Shown piece after piece: positions 1 to 11,479 of a stretch of 64,000 bases of DNA. Source of the DNA: JAPWJZ01 sp041287865 (GTDB lineage: Bacteria; Pseudomonadota; Alphaproteobacteria; Micavibrionales; UBA2020); assembly GCA_041287865.1 (NCBI GenBank), contig JBGGMV010000115.1, positions 34,750 through 98,749 of the forward strand, given 5' to 3'. A model generated the notes under the pieces. The model did no database searches, was not told where the DNA came from, and saw only the letters and a list, made by a program, of their open reading frames with translations. Within the stretch, counting starts at the first letter, position 1; each line of letters starts with the position of its first letter. Both the position numbers and the translations under genes were made by a program.

Positions 1-602
1 GTCGCGCGTGCGGCGGGACGCGTCAGGAATTTCACGCCCATGCCCTGCAGCTTTTCCGCGATGTAAGTGTCGCTGTAGCTGCGCGGCACCGGCGGCAAAG
101 GATATTTGCCGGAGCGTGGGCCGCCGCAATTCTCGGCATCGTCGCCGGCCACGCCCATTTCCGTTTCCGCTTCGGCATAAAAAGGCTCCAGCGCGTCATA
201 ACCAAAAGGCCAGTCGACGCCGACGCCATATTCGCTTTTCAGCCGAAAATCCGATGGCAGGAAGCGCGGCACGCTGCCGCTCCAGTGCCATGTGGTGCCG
301 CCGACGGCGCGGATATATTCGGTTTTCACCGGCACAGGGCCCACAGTGTCGATATAGGGCCTATCCTTGTTGTTCCAGTCGGGGCGCGGCGCATGGGCGC
401 TGTTGGGATAGCCCGATGAAAAATCGATCAACGGCGAAGCCTTGAAGGCCTGCACGATCTGCGCGCGGTCGACGCGAGGGCCCGCCTCCAGCATGACGAT
501 GTTTTTCACGCCGAGGCTGGCAAGTTTCCACGCGATCATCGCGCCCGCCACGCCGGAGCCGATGATGGCGACCTCCGCCGTTATTTTTTCAGACCCACTC
601 AT
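1..602 (-). CDS. GMC-family FAD dehydrogenase, large subunit (partial)
   Basis: The first 200 residues are in the window; the C-terminus lies beyond the left edge. The N-terminus has a Rossmann FAD-binding motif (GSGVAG, about residues 15-20) followed by the LEAGP acidic-end motif. A VGGTTWHWSG stretch is typical of the flavin-contacting region of GMC oxidoreductases such as gluconate, fructose and sorbitol dehydrogenases. The ATG overlaps the stop of the upstream small-subunit gene by four bases (ATGA), so the two are translationally coupled. The likely role is periplasmic oxidation of a sugar or polyol, with electrons passed to the respiratory chain. The substrate cannot be told. A cytochrome c subunit would be expected next, outside the window. 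Confidence 0.85.
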   Translation of the reverse strand, partial: MSGSEKITAEVAIIGSGVAGAMIAWKLASLGVKNIVMLEAGPRVDRAQIVQAFKASPLIDFSSGYPNSAHAPRPDWNNKDRPYIDTVGPVPVKTEYIRAVGGTTWHWSGSVPRFLPSDFRLKSEYGVGVDWPFGYDALEPFYAEAETEMGVAGDDAENCGGPRSGKYPLPPVPRSYSDTYIAEKLQGMGVKFLTRPAARA

Positions 603-1091
603 GCCGGTTTTTTCGCCCAGTCGCCGAAGGCCACGGATTCCACCAGCGGCACGGGGATGACGCCGTCGCCCGCGCGGAACATCAGCGCGGTTTCATAGGC
701 AAGGCGCAGCGGCGGGCTGCTTTCGTGGTAATAGACGCCCAGATACCATGTGGTGAGCAGATGGCCGGAGAACCATTTCTCGCCCCCGGTCAGTTCTTGT
801 TTCTTCCCCATTAGCACGGATGCGAGCTTGTCGCAAAGCCCCGCCATATGTTCGGTGCCCCAGGGCTCTTTCATGAATACATCGTACATGCGCCGCGCTG
901 TTGCATCGTCGAGCCTGTCCTGCAGCGTGACGAGGGTCGAGAGCGCGACGAACTTATCAAATGTGAAAGGCCCCTCCGCCAGCGCAACGGAAATCTTACC
1001 CGCCACAGGCGCGGAAAGAAAAACGCCCCCCGCGCCGAGCGCGAGGAGCGTTTTTAAAAGCTTCCGCCGTGTGACGGATATCTTTTTCAGG
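599..1091 (-). CDS. GMC dehydrogenase small subunit with Tat signal (CTG start)
   Basis: Encodes about 163 residues resembling the small (subunit 3) chain of membrane-bound gluconate or sorbitol dehydrogenases. The N-terminus is a twin-arginine signal (TRRKLLK followed by a hydrophobic stretch ending FLSAP), consistent with export of the folded complex. The mature part contains the conserved-looking segments WYLGVYYHESSPPLRLAYE and ALMFRAGDGVIP. No ATG, GTG or TTG precedes the Tat motif without running deep into the upstream gene. The best start is a CTG at 1089-1091, just after that gene's stop and about 9 bases past AAAGG. It is coupled to the FAD subunit by an ATGA overlap. The family call is fairly secure; the start is inferred. 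Confidence 0.75.
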
Positions 1092-1092
1092 C

Positions 1093-1803
1093 TTAGAAGC
1101 CTTTGCCGAAGGCAAGACCGCCGTACATGCCGTCGTCGCCGCGGCCGTCGTTGTTGGCGTAGCCGACATAGGCGCGGGCATTGGCGAAGCCGAGATCGAC
1201 GTCGCCGGCCGAAGCGCCAAGGCGAACCTGATCCCATTCCTCGTTGCCCATGAAGCCGACTTCGGGGCCGATAGTGACGGGGCCGAAATCATAGCCGACG
1301 AAGCCGCGCGTCCAGTAGCTGTCGTAAGCGGTCGAATAGCTGCCGGCAGCTGCCACCGCAAAGTTCTGCGCGGGCTGTGCTGCCAGTTCGATTTGCGCCT
1401 TCACGCCGCCTTCGGTGCCGTCGACGCTGTTGCCGGGATCGTTGGGCGAAGGATCGTGGTTCTGGAACTCGCCGCCAGCATAGAAGCTGAGCGTGCCGTT
1501 GCCGAAGTTGTGGCCGTAGCCGAGCATCAGGTCGCCGGTAAAGACGTCTGAATCGACGTTGCCGCCAGCCACCGCGGGCGTGTCGTAATCGTAGTTGCCG
1601 AAGCCGACGGAAGCGCGTGCAAGCCAGCCGTCCTGCGTCTTGATGTCCTGGCCCGAGAGGCCGGTCACGCCGCCCAGATAGATGAAGTAGCTGTCAGGGC
1701 CGAAATCGGCGCCGGTCCAAAGGCCCGAGCTGTCGGCTTTCGCCAGTGAAGAGGTCGCCAGCAAGGCGCCCGCGAAGAGAGTTGCGACAAGTTTGTTTTT
1801 CAT
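1093..1803 (-). CDS. bcsS: cellulose biosynthesis protein BcsS
   Basis: A 236-residue exported protein. A short signal peptide (MKNKLVATLFAGALLATSSLAKA) is followed by alternating aromatic and glycine strands typical of a small outer-membrane beta-barrel. Segments such as FTGDLMLGYGHNFGNG, SYSTAYDSYWTRGFVGYDF and GPEVGFMGNEEWDQVRLGA match my recollection of the alphaproteobacterial BcsS family, which accompanies cellulose synthase genes. It lies 97 bp downstream of bcsA on the same strand, which supports the call. The start at 1803 is preferred over an upstream TTG because it begins the signal peptide and has AAAGGGCAG upstream. The exact function of BcsS is not established. Confidence 0.75.
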   Translation of the reverse strand: MKNKLVATLFAGALLATSSLAKADSSGLWTGADFGPDSYFIYLGGVTGLSGQDIKTQDGWLARASVGFGNYDYDTPAVAGGNVDSDVFTGDLMLGYGHNFGNGTLSFYAGGEFQNHDPSPNDPGNSVDGTEGGVKAQIELAAQPAQNFAVAAAGSYSTAYDSYWTRGFVGYDFGPVTIGPEVGFMGNEEWDQVRLGASAGDVDLGFANARAYVGYANNDGRGDDGMYGGLAFGKGF

Positions 1804-1900
1804 CTGAGTCTGCCCTTTGAAATGGTTATCTGAATGAACCATAATCCATCGGCGGCGCGGCTGAAAGCACCTGCGCGCAAACGGCATACGACTGTAGCAA

Positions 1901-4201
1901 TTAGGCAACAATTTCCAGCGCGTAGCGGCGCGGCTCTGCCCCGTCGAGGCCCTTGGCGACCAGCGAGGATAAGGGCCTTTCTTCCATAATCTTGACGGTC
2001 AGGGGCGTGGCGGCGGTTTTGCCGAAGATCAAACCTTTATATTCCGTCCCCGCCGGCAGGTAGCCGAAGGTGACCAGCGCCGCGCGGCTGTCCTTGCCGC
2101 GCGCCATCACGCCGTAAAGCTCCCTGCCTTCCACTTGCAACAGAACGGCCTGCCAGTCGCGGTAAGGCGTTTTCTGCGACGGCTGCAGGCGCAAGAGCGA
2201 GAGCACGACATCGGAGGGCGTGAGGAAATAGGCGTTGCGGTGCAGGAATTCGCGGTGCCAGTCGACGGAATACAACCCGTTCGCCAGCCTGTCCTGCGCC
2301 TGCGGGCTGTCCCAGAGCAGCGCGCCTTCGGCCATCAGGCCGTGCGTGTTTTCCACGCGCAGTTTCAGCGGCACGGCGCCGGCGGGCAGGACGGCGGAGA
2401 GTTGCAATTCATCTCCCGCCTTCGGCAGCACGCCGCCATAGAGCGTGACGCGCGCCCAGTCTTCGGCGATGGCAGTGATGCAGGCCTGACGCGGGTGCGT
2501 GCCCGACACAGTCGCCGGCACGGGAATGTCAAAGCGGCAGGTATCATGGCTGTTGCGCGCGTTGCTGTGGATTTTCAGCGCGAAGAAACCCGCGCGCACC
2601 GCGCTGTAGAGCGCCCAGAAACCGGCGATGGCGACGAAATCGATGGTGTAGCCGCCGGTCAGCTCGGCCTTCGTATCGACGGCGGCAACAGCGGCCCTGT
2701 CCAGTGTCACGCCACCCCAGATGAATTCGAACAGCGGGCCGATGCCGTAATGGCCGTCAAGGCTGTAAATGCCCGCGCCCACAGCGGCAAGGCTGGCCGC
2801 CATCACCACCATCTGCGGCGCCATCAGCCGCCAGTTGATGCGCCCCTTCAGGTTCTTGTTCGAGACCTGGAACGGACGGCGGCGGCGGAACACGCCCGCG
2901 AAAGACTTGATATAGACCGGCCAGCGCGCCATGGCGAAGACCTCGTTCGCCCAGTAGCGCGTGAAGCCGCAGCCGATTTCCTGCAATAACAAATAACTCA
3001 GCAGCGGGAAGAAAAGCACCACCAGCACGTTGAAGACAGTGATGGTAAAGGGCTGCAAGCCCGTGGTGAGCGCGATGATCGGCACCATGAACATCACCAG
3101 CTGCTGCAGGCCCTCCATATGGCTGATGGTCATGGCGAGGTACTGCCAGCGCTGCCGCCACGTCAGGCCCTTGCAGAACGCGACGTTTTCCAGCGACAGC
3201 ACATGCGCGTTGCCATGGCCCCAGCGCAGGCGCGTGGTGCAGTATTCGTCAAGGTCGGCGGCGGCGATGCCATAGGCGATAGGTTCGTTGAGATAAACGG
3301 ATTTGAAGCCCTTTTTGTGCAGGCGCACCGCCGTATGCATATCCTCGGTGATCGTTTCCGTCGGGATGCCGCCGATAGCGTCCAGCGCGCTGCGGCGGTA
3401 GACGACGCCGGTGCCGACGCAGGTGGCGACGTCGATGCTGTCGCCTGCGGGTAAAACGATGTTGTAGAAATAGGACTGGTCGTGCCAGATGCCGCCGCTG
3501 CGCTTGCTGAGAATATACTGGAAGGCGTTGGTGTTGTAGAAATCCTGCGGCGCCTGCACGAAGGCGACTTTCTCGTCGTCAAAAAATCCCAGCGTGACAT
3601 CGAGCGCATGGGGCAGCGCGATATGGTCGGCATCGAACGTCATCACGAAATCTGCGGTGCTGTGGGCAAGGCCGAAATTCAGGTTGCCCGCCTTGGCGAA
3701 AGAATTATCCGGCCGGCGCAGGTATGTCACACCCAGTTCTTCCGCCAGCGCCTTCAGCTCGTCGCGCTTGCCGTCGTCGAGCAGGAAAGTCTTATGCGGG
3801 TAATCGATCGCCTTTGCCGCCATCACGGTGCGGCGGATGATGCCGATAGGTTCCTTGTAGGCCGGCACGAAGATATCGACGCTCAAGTTCTTCGGCGCGG
3901 GTTTCGGTTCGCGGTGGCTGTAATCCCAGCTGGTGGCGATCGCCGTCAGGCCGAGGATAAAGCCCACCACTTCGCCTGCGTAATAGAGCAGCGACAGGCC
4001 GAGAGAATGCGGGTTGATGATCGTGAAACGCCACGCGAGATAAGCCAGCAGCACAGCGATATAGGTGACGGCGATGATGCGCCGCCATGTCTTGCGGCGT
4101 TCGAACCGTTCCTGCATCTGCTTCGATACGGATTTACGGCGCGGCGGCGGGTTGGCCGCTGCGGGAGAGGCCGGTTCCGCGATTCTAAGCTTGTGTTCCA
4201 T
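1901..4201 (-). CDS. bcsA: cellulose synthase catalytic subunit-like glycosyltransferase
   Basis: A 766-residue family 2 processive glycosyltransferase of the inner membrane. Two N-terminal membrane segments precede the catalytic domain, with DDG (142-144), DAD (190-192) and TED (285-287) as the metal, UDP and catalytic-base motifs. A gating-loop-like FQVSNK follows, between further membrane segments. Two features are unusual. The acceptor motif usually written QxxRW reads TRLRW (323-327), with threonine for glutamine. The C-terminal region sits where BcsA carries its PilZ domain, but I see no RxxxR c-di-GMP motif. No bcsB, bcsZ or bcsC is present in the window. The ATG at 4201 (GGG upstream) is preferred over a TTG at 4231. 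The product could be cellulose or another beta-glucan. Confidence 0.8.
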   Translation of the reverse strand: MEHKLRIAEPASPAAANPPPRRKSVSKQMQERFERRKTWRRIIAVTYIAVLLAYLAWRFTIINPHSLGLSLLYYAGEVVGFILGLTAIATSWDYSHREPKPAPKNLSVDIFVPAYKEPIGIIRRTVMAAKAIDYPHKTFLLDDGKRDELKALAEELGVTYLRRPDNSFAKAGNLNFGLAHSTADFVMTFDADHIALPHALDVTLGFFDDEKVAFVQAPQDFYNTNAFQYILSKRSGGIWHDQSYFYNIVLPAGDSIDVATCVGTGVVYRRSALDAIGGIPTETITEDMHTAVRLHKKGFKSVYLNEPIAYGIAAADLDEYCTTRLRWGHGNAHVLSLENVAFCKGLTWRQRWQYLAMTISHMEGLQQLVMFMVPIIALTTGLQPFTITVFNVLVVLFFPLLSYLLLQEIGCGFTRYWANEVFAMARWPVYIKSFAGVFRRRRPFQVSNKNLKGRINWRLMAPQMVVMAASLAAVGAGIYSLDGHYGIGPLFEFIWGGVTLDRAAVAAVDTKAELTGGYTIDFVAIAGFWALYSAVRAGFFALKIHSNARNSHDTCRFDIPVPATVSGTHPRQACITAIAEDWARVTLYGGVLPKAGDELQLSAVLPAGAVPLKLRVENTHGLMAEGALLWDSPQAQDRLANGLYSVDWHREFLHRNAYFLTPSDVVLSLLRLQPSQKTPYRDWQAVLLQVEGRELYGVMARGKDSRAALVTFGYLPAGTEYKGLIFGKTAATPLTVKIMEERPLSSLVAKGLDGAEPRRYALEIVA

Positions 4202-4268
4202 GACTGCCCTGTCTCGGGGGCTTATATACAATAAATTACGGGAAAAGGCAGGCTAAACCGTATTTCTA

Positions 4269-4285
4269 TTTACATATTATGTAAA
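4269..4285. promoter_or_regulatory. perfect palindrome between bcsA and a divergent gene
   Basis: TTTACATA-T-TATGTAAA is a perfect 8-bp inverted repeat with one central base. It lies between divergent bcsA (start 4201) and the gene starting at 4332. TAAAAT at 4282-4287 could be a -10 element for the rightward gene, so a bound protein could repress it. Similar TTTAC/GTAAA palindromes occur near 31716, 58437 and 58612. Operator function is inferred. Confidence 0.4.
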
Positions 4286-4331
4286 ATGAGGTACATTTGA
4301 CGCACTCCGGTACATGCCAAGGGGGATAAAG

Positions 4332-4874
4332 ATGGCCGAATTCAAAATTGTGAAGGAAAGCAGCTCGTTCTACGGCGCGGCCAGCTATGTCGAAAACGAC
4401 GTGCGCAACAGCACCAGAGACCGCAACGAACTTAAGTACGGCCATTACCAGGGCTCTCCCACCTACCCCGGCGACTGGACGGTGGATTTTGAATACAACA
4501 AGCTGCGCTTCGCCTTCCGCGGCGCCTTCAACCGCCGCATGACGCAGATGAAGGGCGCCTATCCCGAATATCACAACGATGTGAACATGGACGTGGCCGT
4601 CGTGCCGCTCGACAAGATCGGCGAGTTCAGGGGCGAGCTGGCAAAGCTGGGCGTGAAAGTAACGCCTTACGTCGAGAGCGTCATCGAGCAATGCACAGGC
4701 TTCGCCGCCGGAGAGTTCGACGCAAAATATCTTGGCATGTCGCGCGAGAGCCGCATGCAGAAAATCGCCGAAGACATGGAAAAACTCGCCGCCGCGCGCG
4801 AACAGGCGGTCATCGAGAACACCAACCTGCAAGCCCCGCTGAAAGTGGGCGGCGCGTTGAAGCTGAAACGCTGA
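4332..4874 (+). CDS. hypothetical protein, 180 aa
   Basis: I do not recognise this protein. It has no signal peptide or membrane segment. The sequence is charged, mixed alpha/beta in character, with an aromatic-rich first half (HYQGSPTYPGDWTVDFEY) and a helical, basic and acidic C-terminal third ending in GGALKLKR. The ATG at 4332 follows AGGGGGATAAAG, a strong ribosome site, and is preferred over the ATG at 4314. It is divergent from bcsA, with a perfect palindrome between them, and convergent with sodC three bases away. Nothing links it functionally to either neighbour. Confidence 0.6.
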   Translation: MAEFKIVKESSSFYGAASYVENDVRNSTRDRNELKYGHYQGSPTYPGDWTVDFEYNKLRFAFRGAFNRRMTQMKGAYPEYHNDVNMDVAVVPLDKIGEFRGELAKLGVKVTPYVESVIEQCTGFAAGEFDAKYLGMSRESRMQKIAEDMEKLAAAREQAVIENTNLQAPLKVGGALKLKR

Positions 4875-4877
4875 AGC

Positions 4878-5420
4878 TTATTTCTTTTCCGTCATCACGC
4901 CGCAGGCAACACGGTCGCCCGAATTGCCGGAAGGATCGGTCGTGTAATCATCCGGGCCTGCGTGCACCATAAGCGCGGAGCCGTCCTGATCCATCATCGT
5001 GCGCGCGGCGGACTCAGAATAAAATTCCGCCTTGCCCGTGCCGTCGGCAGCGACCCATAAATTCGGCAGGTCGCCGTCATGCGGGCCGGCGTCGTTCAAA
5101 AATCCGTGCTTCTGCCCTTCGCCCGTCGCATGGCCGCCTGCTTTCTTGAAATGATCGCCGTGGTCGGAGCAATCGCCGGTGCCGTGGATATGCACGCCGT
5201 GCCAGCCGGGCGCGAGATTTTTAACGTCGACGGAGAAGAGGCGGCCCTTTTTCGTCTCCGTGGTTTTCACCGTGCCGGTTTCAACGCCCGCGTTGTCGAG
5301 CAGCTTCACATCCGCCTTCACGGGCGCCGGCGTGGGCGCGACAATCGTGGCGGCCTCCTCTGCCATGACGGGCGTTGCGGCGAAGAAAAGGACGGCGGCG
5401 AAAAGGGCGGCTTTTTTCAT
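4878..5420 (-). CDS. sodC: periplasmic Cu/Zn superoxide dismutase
   Basis: A 180-residue enzyme with a signal peptide ending VMAEE, so it acts in the periplasm on superoxide. The copper/zinc ligands are visible in WHGVHIHGTGDC, GGHATGEGQKHG and GPHDGDLPNL. The conserved disulfide partner is in GDRVACGV near the C-terminus, where the active-site arginine is usually near. Length and motif order fit bacterial SodC. A proline/valine-rich linker follows the signal peptide. It appears monocistronic and is convergent with the gene at 4332. Confidence 0.95.
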   Translation of the reverse strand: MKKAALFAAVLFFAATPVMAEEAATIVAPTPAPVKADVKLLDNAGVETGTVKTTETKKGRLFSVDVKNLAPGWHGVHIHGTGDCSDHGDHFKKAGGHATGEGQKHGFLNDAGPHDGDLPNLWVAADGTGKAEFYSESAARTMMDQDGSALMVHAGPDDYTTDPSGNSGDRVACGVMTEKK

Positions 5421-5526
5421 GGCTTTTTCCTGTGTTTTGGGACTGCGTACTTATAACCCGTCCCAACGGCGGAGGGAAGTTTTGGTTCAAACTACTGTTG
5501 TTTACGAAACAAGGCGCCCCGAATTT

Positions 5527-5546
5527 TCCTCTCCTTTGGGAGAGGA
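5527..5546. repeat. short GC-rich hairpin, REP-like
   Basis: TCCTCTCC-TTTG-GGAGAGGA is a perfect 8-bp stem with a 4-base loop between sodC and ndk. It has no T-run directly after it on either strand, so it does not look like a classical terminator. Similar CTCTCC/GGAGAG hairpins are often dispersed repeats in proteobacteria. No second copy was noticed in this window. Confidence 0.3.
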
Positions 5547-5554
5547 GGGCAAAT

Positions 5555-5586
5555 AAAAAACCCGCCAGTCGCCCGGCGGGTTTTTC
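5555..5586 (-). terminator. Rho-independent terminator of ndk
   Basis: Stem AACCCGCC (5559-5566) pairs with GGCGGGTT (5575-5582) around an 8-base loop. It is flanked by an A-run on the left and a T-run on the right, so it can work in both directions. It lies about 20 bases past the ndk stop. Confidence 0.85.
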
Positions 5587-5606
5587 ATTATCTCTTTAAC
5601 TTATTC

Positions 5607-6035
5607 TCAGCCGACGATTTCGGTTTCGGCGAAGAAGAAGTTGATCTCGCGCTTGGCGTTGTCGAGGCTGTCGGAGCCGTGGACGGAGTTCGCCTCGATG
5701 CTCTCGGCGAATTCCTTGCGGATCGTGCCGGCATCGGCGTTGGCGGGGTTGGTCGCGCCCATAATCTTGCGGTTGGTGGCGACGGCGTCGCTGCCTTCCA
5801 GCACCTGAACCACGACGGGGCCCGAGATCATGAAGTTCACGAGGTCGTTGTAGAAAGGACGTTCCTTGTGGACTTCATAGAATTTGCCGGCCTGTTCGGG
5901 GGTGAGGTGCAGGCGTTTTTGCGCGACGATGCGCAGGCCCCCGTCCTCGAACTTGGCGTTGATTTTGCCGGTCAGGTTGCGACGTGTCGCATCCGGCTTG
6001 ATGATCGAAAGTGTACGTTCTTTGGCGGCGCCCAT
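5607..6035 (-). CDS. ndk: nucleoside diphosphate kinase
   Basis: A 142-residue cytosolic enzyme that transfers the gamma-phosphate of ATP to nucleoside diphosphates. It opens with the family signature ERTLSIIKPDATRRN. The phospho-histidine lies in NSVHGSDS near residue 118, and the Kpn-loop region (SGPVVVQVLEG, ATNPANADAGTIR) is intact. Length is normal for bacterial Ndk. GAGGG lies about 9 bases before the ATG. A promoter candidate is upstream and a terminator immediately downstream, so it is probably a single-gene unit. Confidence 0.97.
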   Translation of the reverse strand: MGAAKERTLSIIKPDATRRNLTGKINAKFEDGGLRIVAQKRLHLTPEQAGKFYEVHKERPFYNDLVNFMISGPVVVQVLEGSDAVATNRKIMGATNPANADAGTIRKEFAESIEANSVHGSDSLDNAKREINFFFAETEIVG

Positions 6036-6083
6036 GGCTTCATTCCCTCGTTTTCTTGAACACTCGGTATAAGTGCCTGCATT

Positions 6084-6112
6084 TCTATATAGTCTTTCTT
6101 AGGCAAAATCAA
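6084..6112 (-). promoter_or_regulatory. candidate ndk promoter
   Basis: On the minus strand TTGATT (6107-6112) and TATAGA (6084-6089) are separated by exactly 17 bp, about 50 bp upstream of the ndk start. It fits a sigma-70-like consensus; there is no experimental support. Confidence 0.4.
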
Positions 6113-6143
6113 TTGCCTTTAAAGGACTGTTTTTACTTGTTTT

Positions 6144-8804
<2,661 letters not shown>

Positions 8805-8971
8805 GGCACCCTCATAAAATTACCGGCTTCTAATGTATCGCAGGCCGGTTAAATTTTTAATTCCGCTTTTGCGGCAGCACCAAATATATTACCTTTTACA
8901 GCAAAAGGCACGAATTATTCATAAATATAGGGCTTTTCATTGGTTAATTCTTTTCATATCGGGGGCGGGGC

Positions 8972-10162
8972 ATGAGGGCGACGACGGTCTTTCTGGGCTT
9001 CGTTCTGCTGGCGGGCGCAGCCTATTACATGCTGCGCGTGCCGCAGCCCGAGCACCCGCGCCATGCTGCCTGCTACGGCGTCACGGTGGACGATGCGGAA
9101 GCGACGGCCCTGCGCAAGGCAGCGGGATTGGGCGACGCCCATGCCCTGCACCAGACCGGCCTGATGGAACTTTACGGCCGCGACGGGGCCCCCGATCCCA
9201 AAGAAGGCATCGTGTTGCTGAAAGTAGCGGCGGCGCAGGGCGATGCCGAGGCGCAATACGCGCTGGGCGAGCTTTACAGTTCCAGAACCTCCGGCATAAG
9301 AAATGACGTCTACGAGGCGCGCAAATACCTGCTGATGGCAGCCGAACAGGGACACGGGGAGGCCATGTCCACCCTTGCCTACATGCTGTCTCCCCTGATT
9401 CACGACAACCACGCTTTCCAAACCCCAAGAACGCCGCAAGACAGGGAGCAGGCGGTTCTCTGGACCAGCCGTGCAGCCGTGGTCAAAGAAGGTGTGCGCT
9501 ACCACGCCAAGGATGCGCCCTTTGATGCGGCCCGCATCGAACACTTGCGCAAGCAGGCGGAAGCCGGCGAGGCCAGGGCGCAATTTGAACTCGCCCTGCT
9601 GCTGCGCGAAGGGCTCGGCGCGGAGAAGGACGAAAAACAGGCCATGGCATGGATGGAAAAAGCCGCAGCGCAGGACAACACGCCCGCGCTGCGCCTATTA
9701 TCCGGCTGGGTCTGGAAGGACGATGTGCCGCGCCGCAAAAAACTGCTGGACCGCGCGGCGGAGCTGGGCGACGCCAAGGCCATGTCATGGCTGGCCTTCC
9801 AATACATGCCCTCCACCATCATCTCCGTGGACGGCAAGCCGCCGGAACGCGATTATCCGCTGAATCCCGCGAAAGCGATCGAGCTTTACACGCAGGCGGC
9901 GAAGCTGAACGATGCTTACGCATTGCTGAATCTGGGCGGGATTTTCTATCGCAACGAGTTCGGCATGCCGAAGGACAGCGTGCTGGCCTATGCGCTGATG
10001 ACACGCGCCGCGCGCAATGCCGCAACACGGGGCTCGATCTATATGCACTACGACTGCGACGCCGTCGCGGCGTCCCTGTCGCCCGAAGACATGGCCAGGG
10101 CCCGCAAGCTGTCGCTGGAATGGCCCGGCAATTACCCGCCCCCTCCCCCGCCGCCCCAATAA
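8972..10162 (+). CDS. SEL1-repeat protein with N-terminal membrane anchor
   Basis: A 396-residue protein. One hydrophobic segment at the N-terminus (TTVFLGFVLLAGAAYYML) anchors it or directs export. The rest is TPR-like SEL1 repeats of about 36 residues, for example ADEQGHGEAMSTLAYML-type and GEARAQFELALLLREGLG-type units, with roughly six to seven repeats. The C-terminus is proline-rich (YPPPPPPPQ). The GGGGGCGGGGC before the ATG supports the start. SEL1 arrays are protein-protein interaction scaffolds; the partner is unknown. It leads a run with the phosphatase and CreA-like genes (gaps of 12 bases or fewer), so they are probably co-transcribed. Confidence 0.8.
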   Translation: MRATTVFLGFVLLAGAAYYMLRVPQPEHPRHAACYGVTVDDAEATALRKAAGLGDAHALHQTGLMELYGRDGAPDPKEGIVLLKVAAAQGDAEAQYALGELYSSRTSGIRNDVYEARKYLLMAAEQGHGEAMSTLAYMLSPLIHDNHAFQTPRTPQDREQAVLWTSRAAVVKEGVRYHAKDAPFDAARIEHLRKQAEAGEARAQFELALLLREGLGAEKDEKQAMAWMEKAAAQDNTPALRLLSGWVWKDDVPRRKKLLDRAAELGDAKAMSWLAFQYMPSTIISVDGKPPERDYPLNPAKAIELYTQAAKLNDAYALLNLGGIFYRNEFGMPKDSVLAYALMTRAARNAATRGSIYMHYDCDAVAASLSPEDMARARKLSLEWPGNYPPPPPPPQ

Positions 10163-10174
10163 GGAAGAACACAG

Positions 10175-10972
10175 ATGGCAAGCACCAAAACGGTTCCCGA
10201 CGATATCATCGCCCTGCTCCACCGTCTCGCCGACGAAAGCGGCAAGGTGATCGGAAAATATTTCCGCACCACGCTGGAGGTGGAGGGCAAGCAGGACGCC
10301 AGCCCTGTAACAATAGCCGACAAGCAGGCCGAACAGGCCATTCGCGCCATTCTTGAAAGGGAACGGCCGGGCGACGGCATCCACGGCGAGGAGTTCGGAT
10401 CGGACGCGGGCAAGACCGGCTGGCTCTGGGTGCTTGACCCTATCGACGGCACGAAAGCCTTCGCAACGGGCCGCCCGCTGTTCGGCACCTTGATCGGTCT
10501 GGTGCATGAAGGCGAAGCCGTAGCGGGGCTGCTCGACCAGCCGATTAACAAGGAACGCTGGATCGGCGCGCGCGGGCACGGCACAAGGCTGAATGGAAAA
10601 ACGGTGAAATGCCGCCCCTGCAATGATCTCAAATCCGCGAACGTCAGCACCACCGGCCCCGATATGTTCGAGTTCGAGGATTACCTGAAACTCTATACCT
10701 ACCTGAAGGAAGAAACGGGTTTTACGCTTTACGGCGGCGATTGCTATTCCTACGGTCAGCTGGCCGGCGGCTGGCTGGACGGCGTGGTGGAGGCCTATAT
10801 GAAGCTGCACGATTACGCCGCGCTGATCCCGATTGTCGAGAACGCAGGCGGCGTGATTACCAACTGGATGGGCAATCCCCTGCCGCTGGAGCCGTCGTTT
10901 GAATCGCAGGAGGTTGTCGCCTGTGGCGACAGGCCGCTGCATGACAGGCTCTGTGAAATTTTATCATCGTAA
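10175..10972 (+). CDS. inositol monophosphatase family phosphatase (HisN-like)
   Basis: A 265-residue magnesium-dependent phosphatase. The metal-binding motifs are visible: GEEFG (about residues 69-73), DPIDGTKAF (about 88-96) and, near the C-terminus, KLHDYAALIPIVENAGG, where an aspartate closes the site. The DPIDGTKAF form and the GIHGEEFG context resemble HisN-type histidinol-phosphate phosphatases of alphaproteobacteria, the likeliest role. Inositol-1-phosphate or PAP cannot be excluded. It sits 12 bases after the SEL1 gene and 9 bases before the likely CreA start, in one operon. AAGGAAG precedes the ATG. Confidence 0.85.
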   Translation: MASTKTVPDDIIALLHRLADESGKVIGKYFRTTLEVEGKQDASPVTIADKQAEQAIRAILERERPGDGIHGEEFGSDAGKTGWLWVLDPIDGTKAFATGRPLFGTLIGLVHEGEAVAGLLDQPINKERWIGARGHGTRLNGKTVKCRPCNDLKSANVSTTGPDMFEFEDYLKLYTYLKEETGFTLYGGDCYSYGQLAGGWLDGVVEAYMKLHDYAALIPIVENAGGVITNWMGNPLPLEPSFESQEVVACGDRPLHDRLCEILSS

Positions 10973-10981
10973 GGAATGAAC

Positions 10982-11479
10982 ATGAAAACAATCTTTGCCC
11001 TTTTGCTGCTGCTGCTCGCCTCCCCCGCTTTCGCGGGCGATGAACGCGAGATTGGCGCGGTGAGCACGGCCTTCAAGCTGATCGGCCCGAACCATAAAAT
11101 TATCATCACCGCCTTCGATGATCCGAAGGTGAAGGGCGTGACCTGTTACGTGGCGCGCCCGCGCACCGGCGGGATTACGGGCGGGCTTGGCCTTGCGGAA
11201 GATCCTTCGCTGGCGAGCGTGTCTTGCGTGCAGACGGGAGCTATCACCTATACCGGCAAACTGGATGCCGACAAAAGCGGCGAGGAAGTCTTCGATGAAA
11301 GCCGCTCGTTTATCTTCAAATCCTTGAGCATCGACCGCATCTACGACAAGGGCAACGGCAGCCTTGTGTACGTCGCGCGCACGACACGGATTATCGAGGG
11401 GTCGCCCGCGACATCCATTTCCGTGATTGCGCCGATGACATGGGACGGCGTCGCGCCGCAGAAGCCGGAATTAAAGTAA
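10982..11479 (+). CDS. creA: CreA family protein
   Basis: A 165-residue exported protein with a leucine-rich signal peptide (IFALLLLLLASPAFAG). The segments KVKGVTCYVARPRTGGI, GGLGLAEDPSLASVSC and FDESRSFIFKSLSIDRIYD match the CreA family, periplasmic proteins of unknown function. Two cysteines could form a disulfide. AAGGA lies six bases before the ATG at 10982 but abuts the ATG at 10976, so the second is chosen. It is the last gene of the SEL1-phosphatase-CreA run and converges on the methyltransferase-like gene, overlapping its end by about 9 bases. Confidence 0.85.
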   Translation: MKTIFALLLLLLASPAFAGDEREIGAVSTAFKLIGPNHKIIITAFDDPKVKGVTCYVARPRTGGITGGLGLAEDPSLASVSCVQTGAITYTGKLDADKSGEEVFDESRSFIFKSLSIDRIYDKGNGSLVYVARTTRIIEGSPATSISVIAPMTWDGVAPQKPELK

